Source of the DNA: Ypsolopha sequella
Lineage: Eukaryota; Arthropoda; Insecta; Lepidoptera; Ypsolophidae
Direction: 5' to 3'
Assembly (NCBI GenBank): GCA_934047225.1
Contig: OW204001.1
Location: forward strand, 8,912,201-8,976,200
DNA: 64,000 bases
Shown: positions 1 through 11,995 of the stretch, one piece after another
Numbering within the stretch: position 1 is the first letter of the stretch
How the letters are laid out: each line of letters begins with the position of its first letter
Made by a program: the position numbers and the translations under genes
Notes under the pieces: generated by a model
Database searches by the model: none
Told to the model about the DNA's origin: nothing
The model's input: only the letters and a program-made list of their open reading frames with translations

Positions 1-98
1 AAAACACCCAAACTGCAATATTTATTCCAATAAACCAAGAATTTACACCACAAGCTCTTCGCACCTTTTTTCATTAGTTTAACTAATCAATTTTGTAC

Positions 99-232
99 CT
101 TAATATCTCTTCCTTCGACTGATTTTCCGATGACATGAGTGGTGCATTTTGAAGGGAACTCCGTTTCCAGACTGTATAAGAATCTGTATATTGATTCTAG
201 AGGGTAAAAGTTCTTCCAGTCGATTATCGGTT
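99..232 (-). CDS. Gene 1 exon 3 (start of catalytic domain)
   Basis: Acceptor ATTTGTAG and donor AAG|GTACA bound 134 nt. The peptide KPIIDWKNFYPLESIYRFL then EFPSKCTTHVIGKSVEGRDIK is the classic first segment of an M14 catalytic domain (Y/F-x-L-x-x-I-Y-x-F-L ... G-x-S-x-E-G-R-x-I). It ends at the same phase 0 intron as genes 2 and 3. Confidence 0.88.
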
Positions 233-1272
233 CTACAAATGTGAAACTTATCTTTAATTTCCTTTTTTTGGTTTTATTTAAAAAGACCACATTATTCTAC
301 TAATCAACTTTTCTAAGGGCCTGTTTCACCACTTCCAGATAAGTGATATCCAGAAGATAAGTTTAAAAATGGAACACATTTTGTATGCGTTATATGTCAC
401 ATATAACTATCAGGCACTTATCTGGAAGTGGTGAAACAGGCCCTAAGAAAACACAAAAATTAAGTGGTTTATAATGATTAAAAGAACGAATGAATTCAGT
501 AGAATCTAGCATTGTAATATTTCAAATATTCAAATTATTATTATTTCATATTTCAAAATTATTACTTTGTTTCATGATCAATCGTGGAGGGCTGTATCTG
601 GAATAATAATCTATAGGACGGTTCAACTTTAATGAAGACTTATCGGCTCCTTCCATGAGTATTGTGTCGCCCAAGTCGAAGTTTATTTCTCTTTCTCTCA
701 ACATTTTTTCCAGCTGCATTGCTCTGTTGGATTCCACCAGGACGGTTGTAATATTCCCATCTTCTCTGCTGATGATTATCGCTAGAAAAACGTTTTAATT
801 TTTCATAGACAACAAATTTTTGTGGCAACTGACGACGGCCGAAAATTGGTTGCTTTTATTAAAGATAAAATGCTATAGAAATACAAAAAATATTTGGCCA
901 ATGGGCCTTCAAGAAATGAAAAAAGTACTAACCATTTATAAAGACAAATACTTATATCAGAAAAGAATATATAACAGACAAGGCGGTATGGCCTCGCACC
1001 TTAACCTTTCCTTGACGGGATAAACTGAACCAAAAAAAAAAACTGTCTGTTGTGGATTTAAAGTGGAATTCAATACTGACCCTGTATGCTTATACTGCAT
1101 AGTATGTATTGTCTGTATCTCATTGCTTAGACCAGATTGATAAAGCAACTTCTTTTAAAAACTTATTCTTACCACCTTTGTTGGCTAAATTCTTAACAAA
1201 TGCTTTCTGGCCATTCTTCTCACACATAACCTGCCATGTCTGTAGCCGCGTGCCTTTCTTGAACACTTTCAT
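99..1272 (-). CDS. Gene 1: M14A zinc carboxypeptidase, 5' part (partial, runs off left edge)
   Basis: Three exons join in frame on the minus strand: 1272-1173, 781-566 and 232-99. The first two encode a propeptide (33 codons, then 71 codons containing ITTVLVES and INFDLGD). The third begins the catalytic domain (DWKNFYPLESIYRFL ... IGKSVEGRDIK). Junction phases are 1 and 1, with phase 0 at the last visible donor (aag|gta); genes 2 and 3 use the same positions. The zinc ligands HxxE and H, and the catalytic Glu, would lie beyond position 1, so activity cannot be judged. The chosen start is the ATG at 1272, the first in-frame Met after an in-frame stop upstream. It gives MKVFKKGTRL with no hydrophobic signal peptide. 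M14A enzymes are normally secreted proenzymes, so either a signal exon lies further upstream or this copy is not secreted. The gene is divergent from gene 2. The family call is firm; substrate specificity is unknown. Confidence 0.85.
317..443. mobile_element. PIF/Harbinger-like MITE in gene 1 intron
   Basis: This is a 127-bp foldback with near-perfect 29-bp terminal inverted repeats beginning GGGCCTGTTTCACCACTTCC. It is flanked by a 3-bp TAA duplication (314-316 and 444-446). A TWA target site and a GGG start fit PIF/Harbinger-derived MITEs. Confidence 0.75.
566..781 (-). CDS. Gene 1 exon 2 (second half of propeptide)
   Basis: Acceptor TTTTTCTAG precedes 781, and donor CAAA|GTAAT follows 566. 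The exon holds 216 nt, entered in phase 1 and left in phase 1. The peptide has the pattern of the carboxypeptidase propeptide C-terminal half (VLVES...LEKMLREREINFDLGD). The split codon GCG shared with exon 1 gives Ala, as in gene 3. Confidence 0.82.
1173..1272 (-). CDS. Gene 1 exon 1 (start and first half of propeptide)
   Basis: The exon spans ATG at 1272-1270 to donor GGTG|GTAAG at 1173/1172, 33 codons plus one base. The peptide includes LQTWQVMCEKNGQKAF and aligns with the gene 3 first exon ([16 protein letters not shown]), including the length up to the shared phase 1 donor. It has no signal-peptide-like hydrophobic run. Confidence 0.75.
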
Positions 1273-2010
1273 TGGTCTGTATTTACTGGAATTTTGGATA
1301 AAATTTACTTTACTGGAATTTTGAGCTAGTTGGCTATGATCAAATTAAGGTTAACATACTTGTAGGGTTGTCAAGTTGACGGCAGGCCTAATTTATTTTT
1401 CTCAATTTTTCTCACTTTTACTTTTTATTAAGTTTCCACCTTGGACCTGTATTCATAAATCATCCATCATCATAACATTTAAAACGAATTTTTATAACTT
1501 CATAACCGCGGTGTGGACAAGTGACAAGTAAGCTTTTCTCTATGCGTTTCAGAGAAAAGTGATTATGGCTGAAACAAAAATGACACCATTTCTCAGATTA
1601 TTATTTCGAGCTCAGAATTCTGAGCATCATTTATGATTTTGGTCTTGTTTTTTTGTCTATGAGAACGATAATATGGAGATCAATATATTATCATGGAATT
1701 AGTATGTACTATTAGTATTATTTATAATGTAGCTGTGGGATTCAATTCAATTCAATGCCATTTTATCTGGCTTCCGATAATGTGGACTCCGCACATTAGT
1801 TCCGCCAATGTCAAGTTTTTTTTTTTTTTTTTTTAAAGTAAAAAGACGCACAGTGATTAAATAACAATTAGGTACCTACAACTAAACGAAAATTATAATC
1901 TCATCGATCTTCCGCGAGTGCAATAAAATAAAGATAAAAAATAAATAAAATTAAAAGGCATATAGAGAATAGCTGTGGGATCCTTAGATGAGATCAGTGG
2001 TAAACTTTGA

Positions 2011-2646
2011 AAGGTGATAGACAGGTGCGTAGGGCTTCGTTCCGAAATGCGCATTTACTGCATCAGTGCGTTGATGCGATTTGATAATTCCGTTTTATCA
2101 AAGCGCATCGACGCGCATCATGCAATAGAAACAAATCGGAACGGCTTTGGCGCGAATTGCGACCTGGGCGCCTGCTACTCGCCAGTTTTGATTTTATTTT
2201 CTGAAGACATTAAACAAACTTTTCAAAGAAATGGAAGATTTAGTGGAGGCTCCAGTTTTTTTAGAAAAACGGAATCAATTGTTAACTTTGGTTTTAACTC
2301 CACAAGAGGCAAAACTGGTTAAAAGAGATAATTTAGTATAAAACATAGTAATTTCTGACCTTTTCTCAGAGTTTGCTAAATTATTCCCGTTTTTTTTGTT
2401 GTTAAACAAAAAAAAAGAACTTTAAACTTTCGCACGGTTCGACGTCAATGACAGCAGCAGTTGTCAAATACTCACTGCATCAGTCGCATCAGGCACAGGG
2501 AGATGCGATTTATGCAGTTCTATGCGGTGTTTGCGTTTGTTATGTTGGTAATAAATAAATCGCATTGATGCAGTTGATGCGCATATCGGACCAAATTTGA
2601 TGCGCATCATGCGCGTCGACGCTCAATAGGGAACGCACCCTAGTTG
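2011..2646. repeat. Degenerate foldback rich in GATGCG motifs
   Basis: Left arm (about 2020-2110) and right arm (about 2530-2640) are imperfect inverted copies built around repeated GATGCG/CGCATC words. No transposase frame is visible. The boundaries are approximate. Confidence 0.5.
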
Positions 2647-2659
2647 CGAAGATGGCCGT

Positions 2660-3195
2660 TATGTTAAGATGGAATTCGGTTCTTGGCGACCGCCACGCGT
2701 GACTGCGACCAGCGACGGTGACCCGCGACCGCAACCCACTGCATTGTATGAGTTAATATAAAACACTGACGGATGCAAGCGACCGCGTCGCGCGACCTGT
2801 GCGTGTGGCCAGTGAGCGACTTGCCCGGTCGCGCCAGATGCAGTGTCGTCGCGCAACGCAGCCGAGAAAGACAGCAAAATTTCCTCGAATGAGGACAAGA
2901 TATTAATAAAATTAGTTGCTAAAACCCACCTTTACATGATACTGCTCCAATCACCCAAAGATAATATCGTTAGAGAAAATATTTAATGAAATATTATAAG
3001 AATATACATACATCATCTTCTTCTTCATCTTCCAATAACTAATGAATAGCTTTTTTCAATTCGTAGTTAATAAGTCCGACATAATGCTTGGTCGCGTAGA
3101 TTCGTAGGCTAGGAGACGCCTAGCGACCGACCAGAGTCGCTAGGTCGCATGGGCGCCACCGCGCGTCACGGTTCCTAAGAACCGAATGCTATCTT
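2660..3195. repeat. Foldback element with GC-rich arms
   Basis: The left arm near 2672-2740 (GGAATTCGGTTCTTGGCGAC) and right arm near 3120-3193 (ending CCTAAGAACCGAATGC) are inverted copies rich in GCGACC/GGTCGC. This fits a non-autonomous DNA element. No coding sequence is visible. Confidence 0.55.
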
Positions 3196-3559
3196 TAGTA
3201 GAGATACGTAACAAGAAGTTTATAATTTATAGTTCAACTTCTTATCTCATTAAACAAATTTGTTTGTAAAAAATATTCTAAATCATCCAAACGCAAGAGC
3301 ATGTTTTCTGAAAGGGCCCTGTAGAACTAATCAATTCACATTTGGAAAATTTGCCAAAAAATATTTTTTACATCTAGCCCATTCAAGTCTCAAATTGTAG
3401 TAAATTTAATCTCGTTTAAGACTTAGATTTACATCTCGGTCACATCCCACAAAAGAAAAAAAATACCTGCTACCACCACCTGATGCAACTTATGATGCTG
3501 AATCAAAACCCTTACTTGAGATTTTATTGAAATTATACTACGAGCCCGCTGCCGGACTG

Positions 3560-3690
3560 ACGATCTGAAGGACGTTGCGGGTGGCGGCTGGATGAGGATG
3601 ACTGAGGGCCGCCAAGAGTCGCGTAATTTGGGGAGGCCTATGTCTAGCAGTGAAAGAATTCGGGCTGATGGATGGTTGGATGGATGGATA
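3560..3690 (+). mobile_element. LINE 3'-end remnant (tentative)
   Basis: The phrase GGGGAGGCCTATGTCTAGCAGTG resembles the end of non-LTR retrotransposon ORF2 (a GEAYVxQW-like C-terminus). It is followed by a short ATGGATGG microsatellite. It is heavily decayed. Confidence 0.35.
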
Positions 3691-4335
3691 TTACGAGTAT
3701 ATTTGATGGTCTCAGAGATATACGGCATTGGAACTGAATTTTTTATTACGTCTACTCTGGCTAATATTGCACGAAACCAAGGCGTATACAAACCAACAGC
3801 CGTCTCCTCTTAATGAAAGCTGCACATTTTAGAAATCTAAAGTTTATTTTAATCTTTAGTTTTACATAGTATCATTGTTTAAAACAAATAGCTTGTTGTC
3901 TTAGTAACTACTATAAACTAATATACTTAAAAATAGAGTAGATACCTTTTCATAATGAATCCCAGGATATAGTACTCAGTACACCACATAGTTCAATAGT
4001 TTAGTCCTAACAAACGAGCAATCTATTCTTAATCTCTTCTGCACAGAGTCAACAGACAATGGCAGTAATCAAGAGTCTCAAAGACTTGCTCACCTCGCTC
4101 GGCTCGGCTGCGCTCCGCTGCACGCTCGATAATTAGATGTAATCAGATATTTTCACTGAACTCTTCCCTTCCTCTCTCAGCCCCCTCCTGGATTAAAGAG
4201 GAACTATCGTTTCTCAATTATTATTTGCAATTAGGTCGTTTGTGGCTCTGTAACGGAACCAAGAAGTTTATAACCTAACTGGAGTGCTTACCTCTATTGA
4301 AACGCGCACGCTGAAACTTAATTAACCGAGGAAAT

Positions 4336-4605
4336 GATAGAGACTACACATGTTAAGTTTCAGGTGGATCAGATAAGGTAATGGTAGGTCACGTGACATC
4401 GAGAATCGTATCAATATGTGAGTAAAATTACTATTCAGTTGTGTAGGTGAACTTAACACTATAAATCCAAAGCTTTTCACACACGGTGTCCATCCACACA
4501 ACTGAATCTAAATTTTATTCACACATTTATACGATTCCCGATGTCACATGCCCTACCATTAACTTATCTGATCTACCTGAAACTTCACATTATGTAGTCT
4601 CTATC
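4336..4605. repeat. 270-bp foldback MITE
   Basis: Arms starting GATAGAGACTACACATGTTA and ending TATGTAGTCTCTATC are inverted copies that extend inwards for over 100 bp with mismatches. No coding sequence is visible. Confidence 0.65.
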
Positions 4606-4987
4606 ACCTACAACTACTCCTAAATTATAATATAAGTTGTAAGCTTTTGGAACGATACAAAACTCGATTTGAGATTTCCGTCGCTAAGTAAATTATGTGG
4701 AAAACTACGGAGCGAAAATGATAAACTGACTTATTTCACTAGAAATTAAAAGAATTCCCAAAAACTAACAAGTATATTGGTTAGTAATAGAAAGTTAGTT
4801 CATCAGATATTCATCAGTTTTCTTAATGCTCATAAACACACCATCCTAGTTAGTTATTCTAAATAATGAGGAAGTTTCTTTTTTTTATATCTTTCTTATT
4901 TTTAGCAGCCATGTCAAATACTTTCTCACTACTTGTTTCTGCTTTCAGCTCACGAGATATTTTCTAAGCAACGTTTTCTGCCAAAGA

Positions 4988-5340
4988 AAAAAAGCCGTAG
5001 CTCAGAGGTAAAACGCTGGTCTCTCAAACTTGAGATCCAGGTTCGATCCCTGGTCGGGCATGCACCAATGAGTTTTTCGGATTTATGTGCATAGTATTTG
5101 TTCTTAGTTCTTACAGACCACTTTGTTAATGGTGAAGGAAAACATCGTAAGGAAACCTACATGCCCTATAAAGCGTGTATTTGTGCCCGAAGAACGGTGA
5201 TAGGGTTCACGTAATAATTTTCGGTGAAACGCGGGTGTACCAAGTGTGGACTGTGACTTGCATTTCACAGTTCACGCTCGAAACAACTTAGGCACCCCCT
5301 CGGGGATTCGTGTCGTGAACGATATATTTTTTTATTTATT
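4988..5340 (+). mobile_element. tRNA-derived SINE
   Basis: The tRNA-like head at 4991-5060 has an A box (TAGCTCAGAGGTAAAACGC) and a B box (GGTTCGATCCC). It is followed by a body (TTTTTCGGATTTATGTGCAT ... GGTGAAGGAAAACATCG ... CACAGTTCACGCTCG) shared with copies at 21.4, 46.8 and 53.9 kb, and an AT-rich tail. The acceptor arm does not pair properly, so it is not a functional tRNA. Confidence 0.75.
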
Positions 5341-7121
5341 TTATTTTTCTGCCAAAATCTGCCATAGATGATTTGAAGTTCATACTTGAGCCGAACTCAA
5401 TATAATATAGAGGTGAGTAGTTGATACCAATAAGAGAGAATCTTTAACCAGCATTCAACAAACAAAAAGAATTGAGCTCGGTCCCTCTGCTGGCATTCTA
5501 CCGACTTGGCTGCCGAGAATGAAGGAAAGAACGTGTATGTAGCGAAAGGTTCTCTATCGAAAGAGTTTCTCAAACATAAACCTTGGTACCCCATCCCGAT
5601 CACTTGGTAACCCGCTAACCAGACAGCACCCCGCACCCTGTGCCCCTGCCGGCGGGATGTCGCTAGCGGGGTGTCTTTACTCTTTATGGCGTTTATCTTT
5701 TTAATTGTACCCTCGCGTTTATGCAGCCTTGTTAGGTGTATTTATTGAGGGTTTAGAAGTTGCTCTGCGTATACCTACACAGATACATATTATGCATATA
5801 AATACACAAAAAGAACTCGTATTGTGAAGGTTCAGGGTTAGACTTTTACACTTCCGTGTGCCCGGCCAAGATATAACTCGAACCAAAACGAACCAAAAAT
5901 GTCAAACTTCAGGTCTCTATCTTATGAAGCTCTGACTTACGAATGGACGGACAGACAACGGAGTCTCACCATAATGGTTCCTTAGGGATCCGTACCCAAA
6001 GGGTGCCAAATGGGACCCCATTACTAAGCCTCCGTGTTTCACAGAATTTAATTTTCACAAAATACGTGTTATCTATTTAAGAAATTTAAAGCCAAATGAA
6101 AAAAATATAATGCTATTTAGTTATGCATCTATCCCAGACCTGAGGTTATTTGTCAGCTCTTTCCAGTCAATCAATACATATAATAAAAGAATAGAACCCG
6201 GTGTGTCTGTACATTGAAAAAAAGTAAAACAAATAGAAAGGGAGTGAATAAAGAAGAGTAAAACACAAATCAGCAATTTTTAGAATTATTTTCTGTCTGT
6301 CTGTCTCTTTGTTCACGAACATCTCCAAAACCACTGAACGGATTTGGATGCGTTTTTTTTTTATCATCGTCGTGACCCTGTTGAACATATATATGCCATT
6401 AAGGGTGTTAGATATAAAACGCCCAAGCCGAAAACGGGGCAGAGTTGAATAAACGTGGGTGGGGTCATGCGCGAGCAAGGTACACATACCTACTATAATA
6501 CTTTACACACTAACATCTGAATCTATTCGTTCAGTGAGTAATTTGGCAACTTTAGTTTATAAAGTTCTACGCAGTCGTGGAAGCCGGGAGTATCTAGCGA
6601 GGCCGAATGCCGAGCTGGGCGCGTTCGTAATCCGAACATGCGAGTTTTTCGGCCTCGCTGGCTTTGTTTGGGATATTGTCAGATTATATATTCAATTGAG
6701 AAGGAGAGAGAGATAATATTTGTTTCTGAAAAAAAATGTGACTGTTAAATTGGAATGGCACAACTTTTGAGATATGGAATTATCTATGTAAAGAAAAAAG
6801 AATTAGATCTCTAGGAGCAACCATTATTTATTTATGTTTTGAATCTGAAACTGTCAAAATGTACCAGTTGAGAAAATTGCATTTAAAGTTTGTGGTCATA
6901 AAAAATATACTTGTACTGCGCAGTTACGGGATGGTTTTTTTTAATGGCAAATACGGACTCCTTTTTAAAAAAGGTCAGTTTTGCCAGCGTCAAGTGATAT
7001 TAAAAGAAAAGTATAATAAGAAGAAGTAAGGGACAAATTATTACCTCTTGAGAGAAATAGAATATTATTATAGACCACTATTAGCTACATTGTAAGGGTA
7101 AGGGTCGTTGGACATTCACGT

Positions 7122-7244
7122 CGCCGCTGGAGAGATGATCTCGTGGCTACCGCTGGCAGGATCTGGCTGCGCATGGCACAATCCAGACCCGATTGGTATA
7201 GGTTGGAGGAGGCCTACATCCAGCAATGGATACCCAAAGACTGA
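7122..7244 (+). mobile_element. Non-LTR retrotransposon ORF2 C-terminus fragment
   Basis: Plus-strand frame 7122-7244 reads RRWRDDLVATAGRIWLRMAQ then SRPDWYRLEEAYIQQW and a stop. This is the typical C-terminal end of RTE/R1-type ORF2 in Lepidoptera. It is only a 3' fragment. Confidence 0.7.
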
Positions 7245-7521
7245 CTGTTAAATTGTGATATTATTATAAAAAAAAAAAATTTTCTTTGACATTATTATTT
7301 TAATTTATTTTTGTAATCTAATATGAATTGAATTAAATGAAACCATGACATAATGACATATAATGCATTGTAAATTTTCTTTTTTTTATTGATACATGCA
7401 CCATGAAATATTTTAAAATTAGAAACGTATTTTAATGTAACTTTTTTTTGGGAATTAAAGGCTATTTTTATTTTTATTTATTTTTAAGGGTAAGGGTCCG
7501 GAGAGGATACCCTCTGCATCT

Positions 7522-8016
7522 TTGTATGGTGCGTCAGTTCGGATGGTGCAACAATTTCGTTACCTAGGTTATATTCTGACGGAAAACCTAAGCGATGATT
7601 GCGATCTTGAACGTGAGCGTAGGGCTCTGGCTACTCGGTGCAATATGCTCGCGCGACGATTCGCTAAGTGCACTAAGGAGGTTAAGATTACGTTCTTCAA
7701 GGCTTATTGCCAGAGCTTCTACACCTCTCATCTGTGGACTAAATATACCCGTAAAGCCTATAGCCTCCTTAGGGTACAATATAATGACGCAATGCGAATA
7801 TTGCTGAGACAACCACGCTACTGTAGCGCGTCGGGCATGTTCGCTGAGGCCAGACTGCCTGATTTCTTCGCTGTGCTTAGATCCAGGATAGCATCATTTT
7901 GGGATCGTCTTGGAAACTCAGGCAATAGTATCTTAAGGATGATCGTTGGTAAAATTAACGAAAACCCAATTTTAGATCATTGGAGGTCCGTGCAACGTGC
8001 CCCCAACAAAAAATAA
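7522..8016 (+). pseudogene. LINE reverse transcriptase C-terminal fragment
   Basis: An open frame of 164 codons contains VQQFRYLGYILTENLSDD, then the FFKAYCQSFYT ... LRVQYNDAMRILL ... RYCSASGMFAE signature found downstream of the RT catalytic core in insect non-LTR elements. The RT palm motifs are absent, so this is a 5'-truncated copy. A relative lies on the minus strand at 13509-13795. It has no relation to the carboxypeptidases. Confidence 0.75.
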
Positions 8017-8745
8017 ATAGACCTAAGTAGTGCAAATTAATTCTTTAATTTTATTGTATTTTATTTTATATTTTATATTGGACATTTTTTAATTTTGAAT
8101 TTTAAATTGAATTGTTCTTAGGATATGGACTGTAAAATACATTCGTTTTTATATTAGTCTGAAATAAAAAACATATTATTATTATATTATTATTGTGATT
8201 TTGTTGAGGACTAAGAATGAGCCTAAATACCAAGCTAATCTGCAAACATCCAAGATTAATAATAAATGTCATATGTCTCTGCGCAGCATAGATGGTATAA
8301 AAGATTTAGAAGAGAAAAAAAGTAGGTATCAAAATTATAAGAAAAAACGATGTGAACAACTAATTAATCATCATGGTTATGTGTGTTTAGGCAAGGTACT
8401 TTGGTTTAGGTATTCGAAGAGGAACAAAATAAAATAATGTTTTTAACTTTAATTTGAAAAGTCAACACTAAGGCTCTATTAATCCAATAAATCAACTTTA
8501 ATTAGATTTTTTAAAGTAAAATCACACAATCAGTCTATATGAAACCTATTTAGTTAGGAATCCACACAATCTTATGGTCCAATTTTCAATAAAAAAGTTT
8601 TGTGCTTTAATGATAATAATTTCTATGGGCAAAAAATAGGGTACAACTTTTAAAGTTTAGTGAATTAAATAATAAATTTGGTATTTAACATGGGTTTTAT
8701 AAACAAAATTGTATTTTTTCTACACTGAATCTTACTATTATTAAT

Positions 8746-8890
8746 AATTGACATGTTATACAATACAATACAATAATTCTTTATTGCACACCAAAGACAA
8801 AGTAAATAGACAATTTAAAAACTAGAAGTAGGGTACAATTGGCAGTCTTATCGCTAAAAAGCGATCTCTTCCAGACATGTTATATATGTA
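8746..8890 (-). mobile_element. LINE 3'-UTR-like fragment
   Basis: The sequence ATACAATACAATAATTCTTTATTGCAC followed by TTATCGCTAAAAAGCGATCT has the look of a reverse-oriented LINE 3' end, with an A-rich tail on the minus strand. The assignment is tentative. Confidence 0.45.
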
Positions 8891-9612
8891 AATATTGTAT
8901 CTGTGTTCTATTTTACTTCGACTACACTTGTATATTCTAAGGCAGGTACTAAACTTTCAGATTAAGTATAATGAGGCAAAAATTATGAAAATTAAAGCCA
9001 ATAAATTAATAAATTTAACAGAATGTTATATTGGACTCGAAGTCTCACAAATAAAATTGACTTTTATTTACATTAAAAAAATAGCTAGAACAATCACCTA
9101 CAGTGTTGAACGAGATCTTTTGATGTTAATCGATAAAACTTAAATACAACTATAAAATCAAAAACTGACAATGAATATCTTTTAATCATCCACCGAGGTG
9201 GCACCGCCAACGAAAAAAAAATAGATAAAAAAAGATTCTAAAAAAAGGCTACTGTAGGGAACTAGATTTAGGTTTGTATTATTTTAGATATTCACTGTTT
9301 TTATTGAATTTTCAATGGTGGTGCCATTTTGAGCAGCAGAAGGTCATCAAGGAATATTAACACTTTGAATTTTACCGCCTGTGAAGTAGAGCCCTAAAGT
9401 TGCACTCTAAGTACTACACTTTGCGAGCTACTAAAGATACTAAATAAACATTTTTAACCAATTTTTAACGGGTAATTATTTTACATACATGTTTTCTAGG
9501 GTGTTAATAACTGATTTGTTAAAAAAAGTAAAATCGGTATATTTCGACCACTTCACAAAATTGCGAATATCTCGTAAACTAGAACCTCGAAAGTTGTACC
9601 CTTTACTAAACA

Positions 9613-9843
9613 CACCCCCGGTTTCTGAAAGGCCAATCAATGTTAACAGTAGATTAAAAAAATATTATCTGCGGATTAAGCCAGAAAAAGTAGGAATTTT
9701 ACATTGAAATCAAAAATTAACTCAGTTAATTATTGATTCATCACTATTCAGACTTCATTTATGCTTTATTTTCACCGTTATTTGCGGTTAAAGTTTTTTT
9801 AATCTACTGTTAACTTTGATTGGCTTTTCAGAAACCGGGGGAC
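9613..9843. repeat. 230-bp foldback element
   Basis: Arms at 9615-9662 (CCCCCGGTTTCTGAAAGGCC...) and 9794-9842 (...TCAGAAACCGGGGG) are inverted copies over about 48 bp with few mismatches. Confidence 0.7.
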
Positions 9844-10443
9844 AGTCACAAATATGTCATTTGTTTGTGTCACGCGGGCAGAAGTTATTATATATAAATA
9901 ACGGTACATATCAAAGGTAACATTATTTTCCATAATGTGTCCAGGGTTCATTACCCGTATTGTCCCCGTGTTTTTTGGTGGTACGGAACCCTTTGTGCGG
10001 GAGTCCAACGATGGAGGTTAGTGCGCTAACTCCATATTTTTTATTACTGTGTAAAGTTTTAGTGCTGTTCTTTATCTGAGGATAGCAAGAAGTTTATAAC
10101 CAGTTTTAAGCTTCTTGGAGGGTAGGCTGGTTGCGGATACAAATCGGAACAAAAGCGCCTACTATGGGGACTCAGGAAAAGAGTTCTTTATCTGGTATGG
10201 GGATCACTTGAAATCTACAAAGTAGGTTGCACATGCACATCCTAAATGTATGGCTGAGGCCTATTTCGAAGTCCTGCCCGTCACCTGTGAGGAAATTAAA
10301 AAGAGCGCAAAATTAATCTAAATGTTACCTGCGTATAGCACATTGGGCTTGATCAAATTGGAAGGTAATATTTTTTTTAAGGAAACTTAAATAACATTTC
10401 AAATCTAAATTTTATAAAATACAATTAAAAATAATCCAATCAT

Positions 10444-10713
10444 ATACAAGGTGTAACAGAAAGGTGTAACCATATTTGAAGAGCTTATTCAGTCAGTTGT
10501 ATAGAACAACTTTTACTATGGACACAAAACTGAAATCTCAAATAAATAAATCTGTCCTTCCATACATTTCGACCTAGCGGCATTGCATTTTTCTATGAAA
10601 CAGTTAAGTATTTTTTTCGAGATACAGGGTTTTTTCCATAGTAAAAGTTGTTCTATACCATTGACTGAATAAGCTCTTCAAATATGGTTACACCTTTCTG
10701 TTACACGTTGTAT
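10444..10713. mobile_element. 270-bp MITE with ~80-bp inverted arms
   Basis: It starts ATACAAGGTGTAACAGAAAG and ends CTGTTACACGTTGTAT. The arms continue to CTTTTACTATGG/CCATAGTAAAAG. A related copy, truncated on the left, lies at about 33855-34081. Confidence 0.75.
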
Positions 10714-11067
10714 AATAATATTGTACAATAGTGTCCACAGACATTCAATTACTAGGAATGATTACTACCTCAATAGGATTGATTATTTCCTCATAAAAAA
10801 ACTTATGTAATACTTCGTGGAGTTTTTGGGATGCATTCTATTATAACTAATAACCTGTGAAGTTTATCTGTCATAAATCATAATCCGTCAATTAACAGGT
10901 GATTGTAACTTGTACACGGAAAATATCTCCAAAAGAAAATGGTTCAAAATTACTAGAAAATATGTATAACAAAAACAGTAAAGAATTATAGTACAGTATA
11001 TTGTAAACAACAATGTAAGCAATACCATAAATTAAATATATAATCAATACCAATTTTTATAAAAAAA

Positions 11068-11995
11068 ATGACAGTAAAAAATCCGAATAGAACTAATAAT
11101 GAAAACAAAGAAAAATGCTTCTGTATCGATTCAGAAAAAAGAGGATGCAGTGCCTCTACGGCTTTAACTACCCAAGAAAATGAAAATACTCAAACAAAGC
11201 CAAACGCACTTCTATTCAAGATTCAAATAAGGAAAACATACCCACCAAAATTGTTTAATCCTGATGCTGCTCTTAAATCTTTATTTAAAGATGCTACTTC
11301 ATGTGTCTCTTTCACTGATCCTGAGCCAGAGGAAACAAAAGATCAAACCACTCAAGTAAAAATACGTAAAAAAGTAAAACCCATACCTAGTCATGGCGAA
11401 CTTGGTTGCATCATACAAAATGAAGACAACAAAAATATCATGCCAGTATTGCAAACTCCTCTTTCAATTTTATCGAAAAGACCTCCAAAATTATTATTAT
11501 TGAAAGATTTTGGTACTTCTATTACACCAGAACAACTAGATAAAGGCATAGAATATGAAAAAAAAAATAAACATGGTAATAAAATGAACAAGGCAGAAAA
11601 TAAAACAAAGTTCGAAAACTCTCAAGTCGATATTCTATTGAAATCTTTTATTTCAGAAGATTTTTCTCAGATATATAGAAGTCCCTTCGGTGATACTGAT
11701 GTCAACGTAAAAGATACAAGCCTTGAAAACATATCGTCTCAAATGTTGGTAGCTAATTCTTTTGTAGATGCTCTCAAAAAGAAGGTAAACATAAAAAGTC
11801 GAGATAGTTCAGATGAAAATAAAGAGTCATCAGAAGAGGAACCACGAACAAGAAAAGATACTGTCTGTAAAGCAGTAAACGATTCTTCTACTTCGATGAA
11901 CTTTACACCAGAAAAAAGGCCGTCACTAGAGTATTTAGATGAATTAGCATGTGAAGGTCGAAAGATCGAAGAAAGGAGAAAAGTTATTGTAACAG
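11068..11995 (+). CDS. Gene 2 exon 1: 309-codon low-complexity N-terminal extension
   Basis: The exon is open from ATG at 11068 and leaves at GTAACAG|GTACC in phase 1; reading through the donor meets a stop at 12043. The composition is polar, with clusters such as SRDSSDENKESSEEEPRTRK, and there is no transmembrane or signal segment. Two Cys lie near the start (CFCID). The codon split across the junction, G|CA, gives Ala and continues into PDGGLPLDFKDYYRL of the catalytic exon. I recognise no domain. It could be a separate gene read into the intron, but the matching phase and the missing propeptide favour fusion. Confidence 0.7.

Larger units (their letters stand above)
1273..11067. other. 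Repeat-rich intergenic region between divergent genes 1 and 2
   Basis: I see no host coding exon here on either strand. The content is foldback elements, a SINE, LINE 3' fragments and AT-rich spacers, listed separately where they can be bounded. A short element related to the GC-rich block at 45 kb lies near 6570-6720, and a Helitron/RTE-like phrase (ACTGAACGGATTTGGATGCG) near 6333. Stretches such as 5640-6290 and 8020-8740 hold nothing I recognise. Promoters of genes 1 and 2 must lie at its ends, but I see no convincing TATA or initiator motif. Confidence 0.6.

Noticed and set aside
2659..2898. 79-codon minus-strand frame in a GC-rich stretch
   Set aside because: It coincides with the left arm of a foldback element; the GC content explains the lack of stops.
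4991..5062. Possible tRNA gene with A and B boxes
   Set aside because: The acceptor arm does not pair and the sequence continues into a body shared with other copies; it is the head of a SINE.
8195..8437. 80-codon Lys-rich open frame
   Set aside because: AT-rich sequence of chance composition; no homologous pattern or splice signals recognised.
11391..11591. Minus-strand open frame inside gene 2 exon 1
   Set aside because: It is antisense to the long, charged plus-strand exon, has no motif and no splice context.
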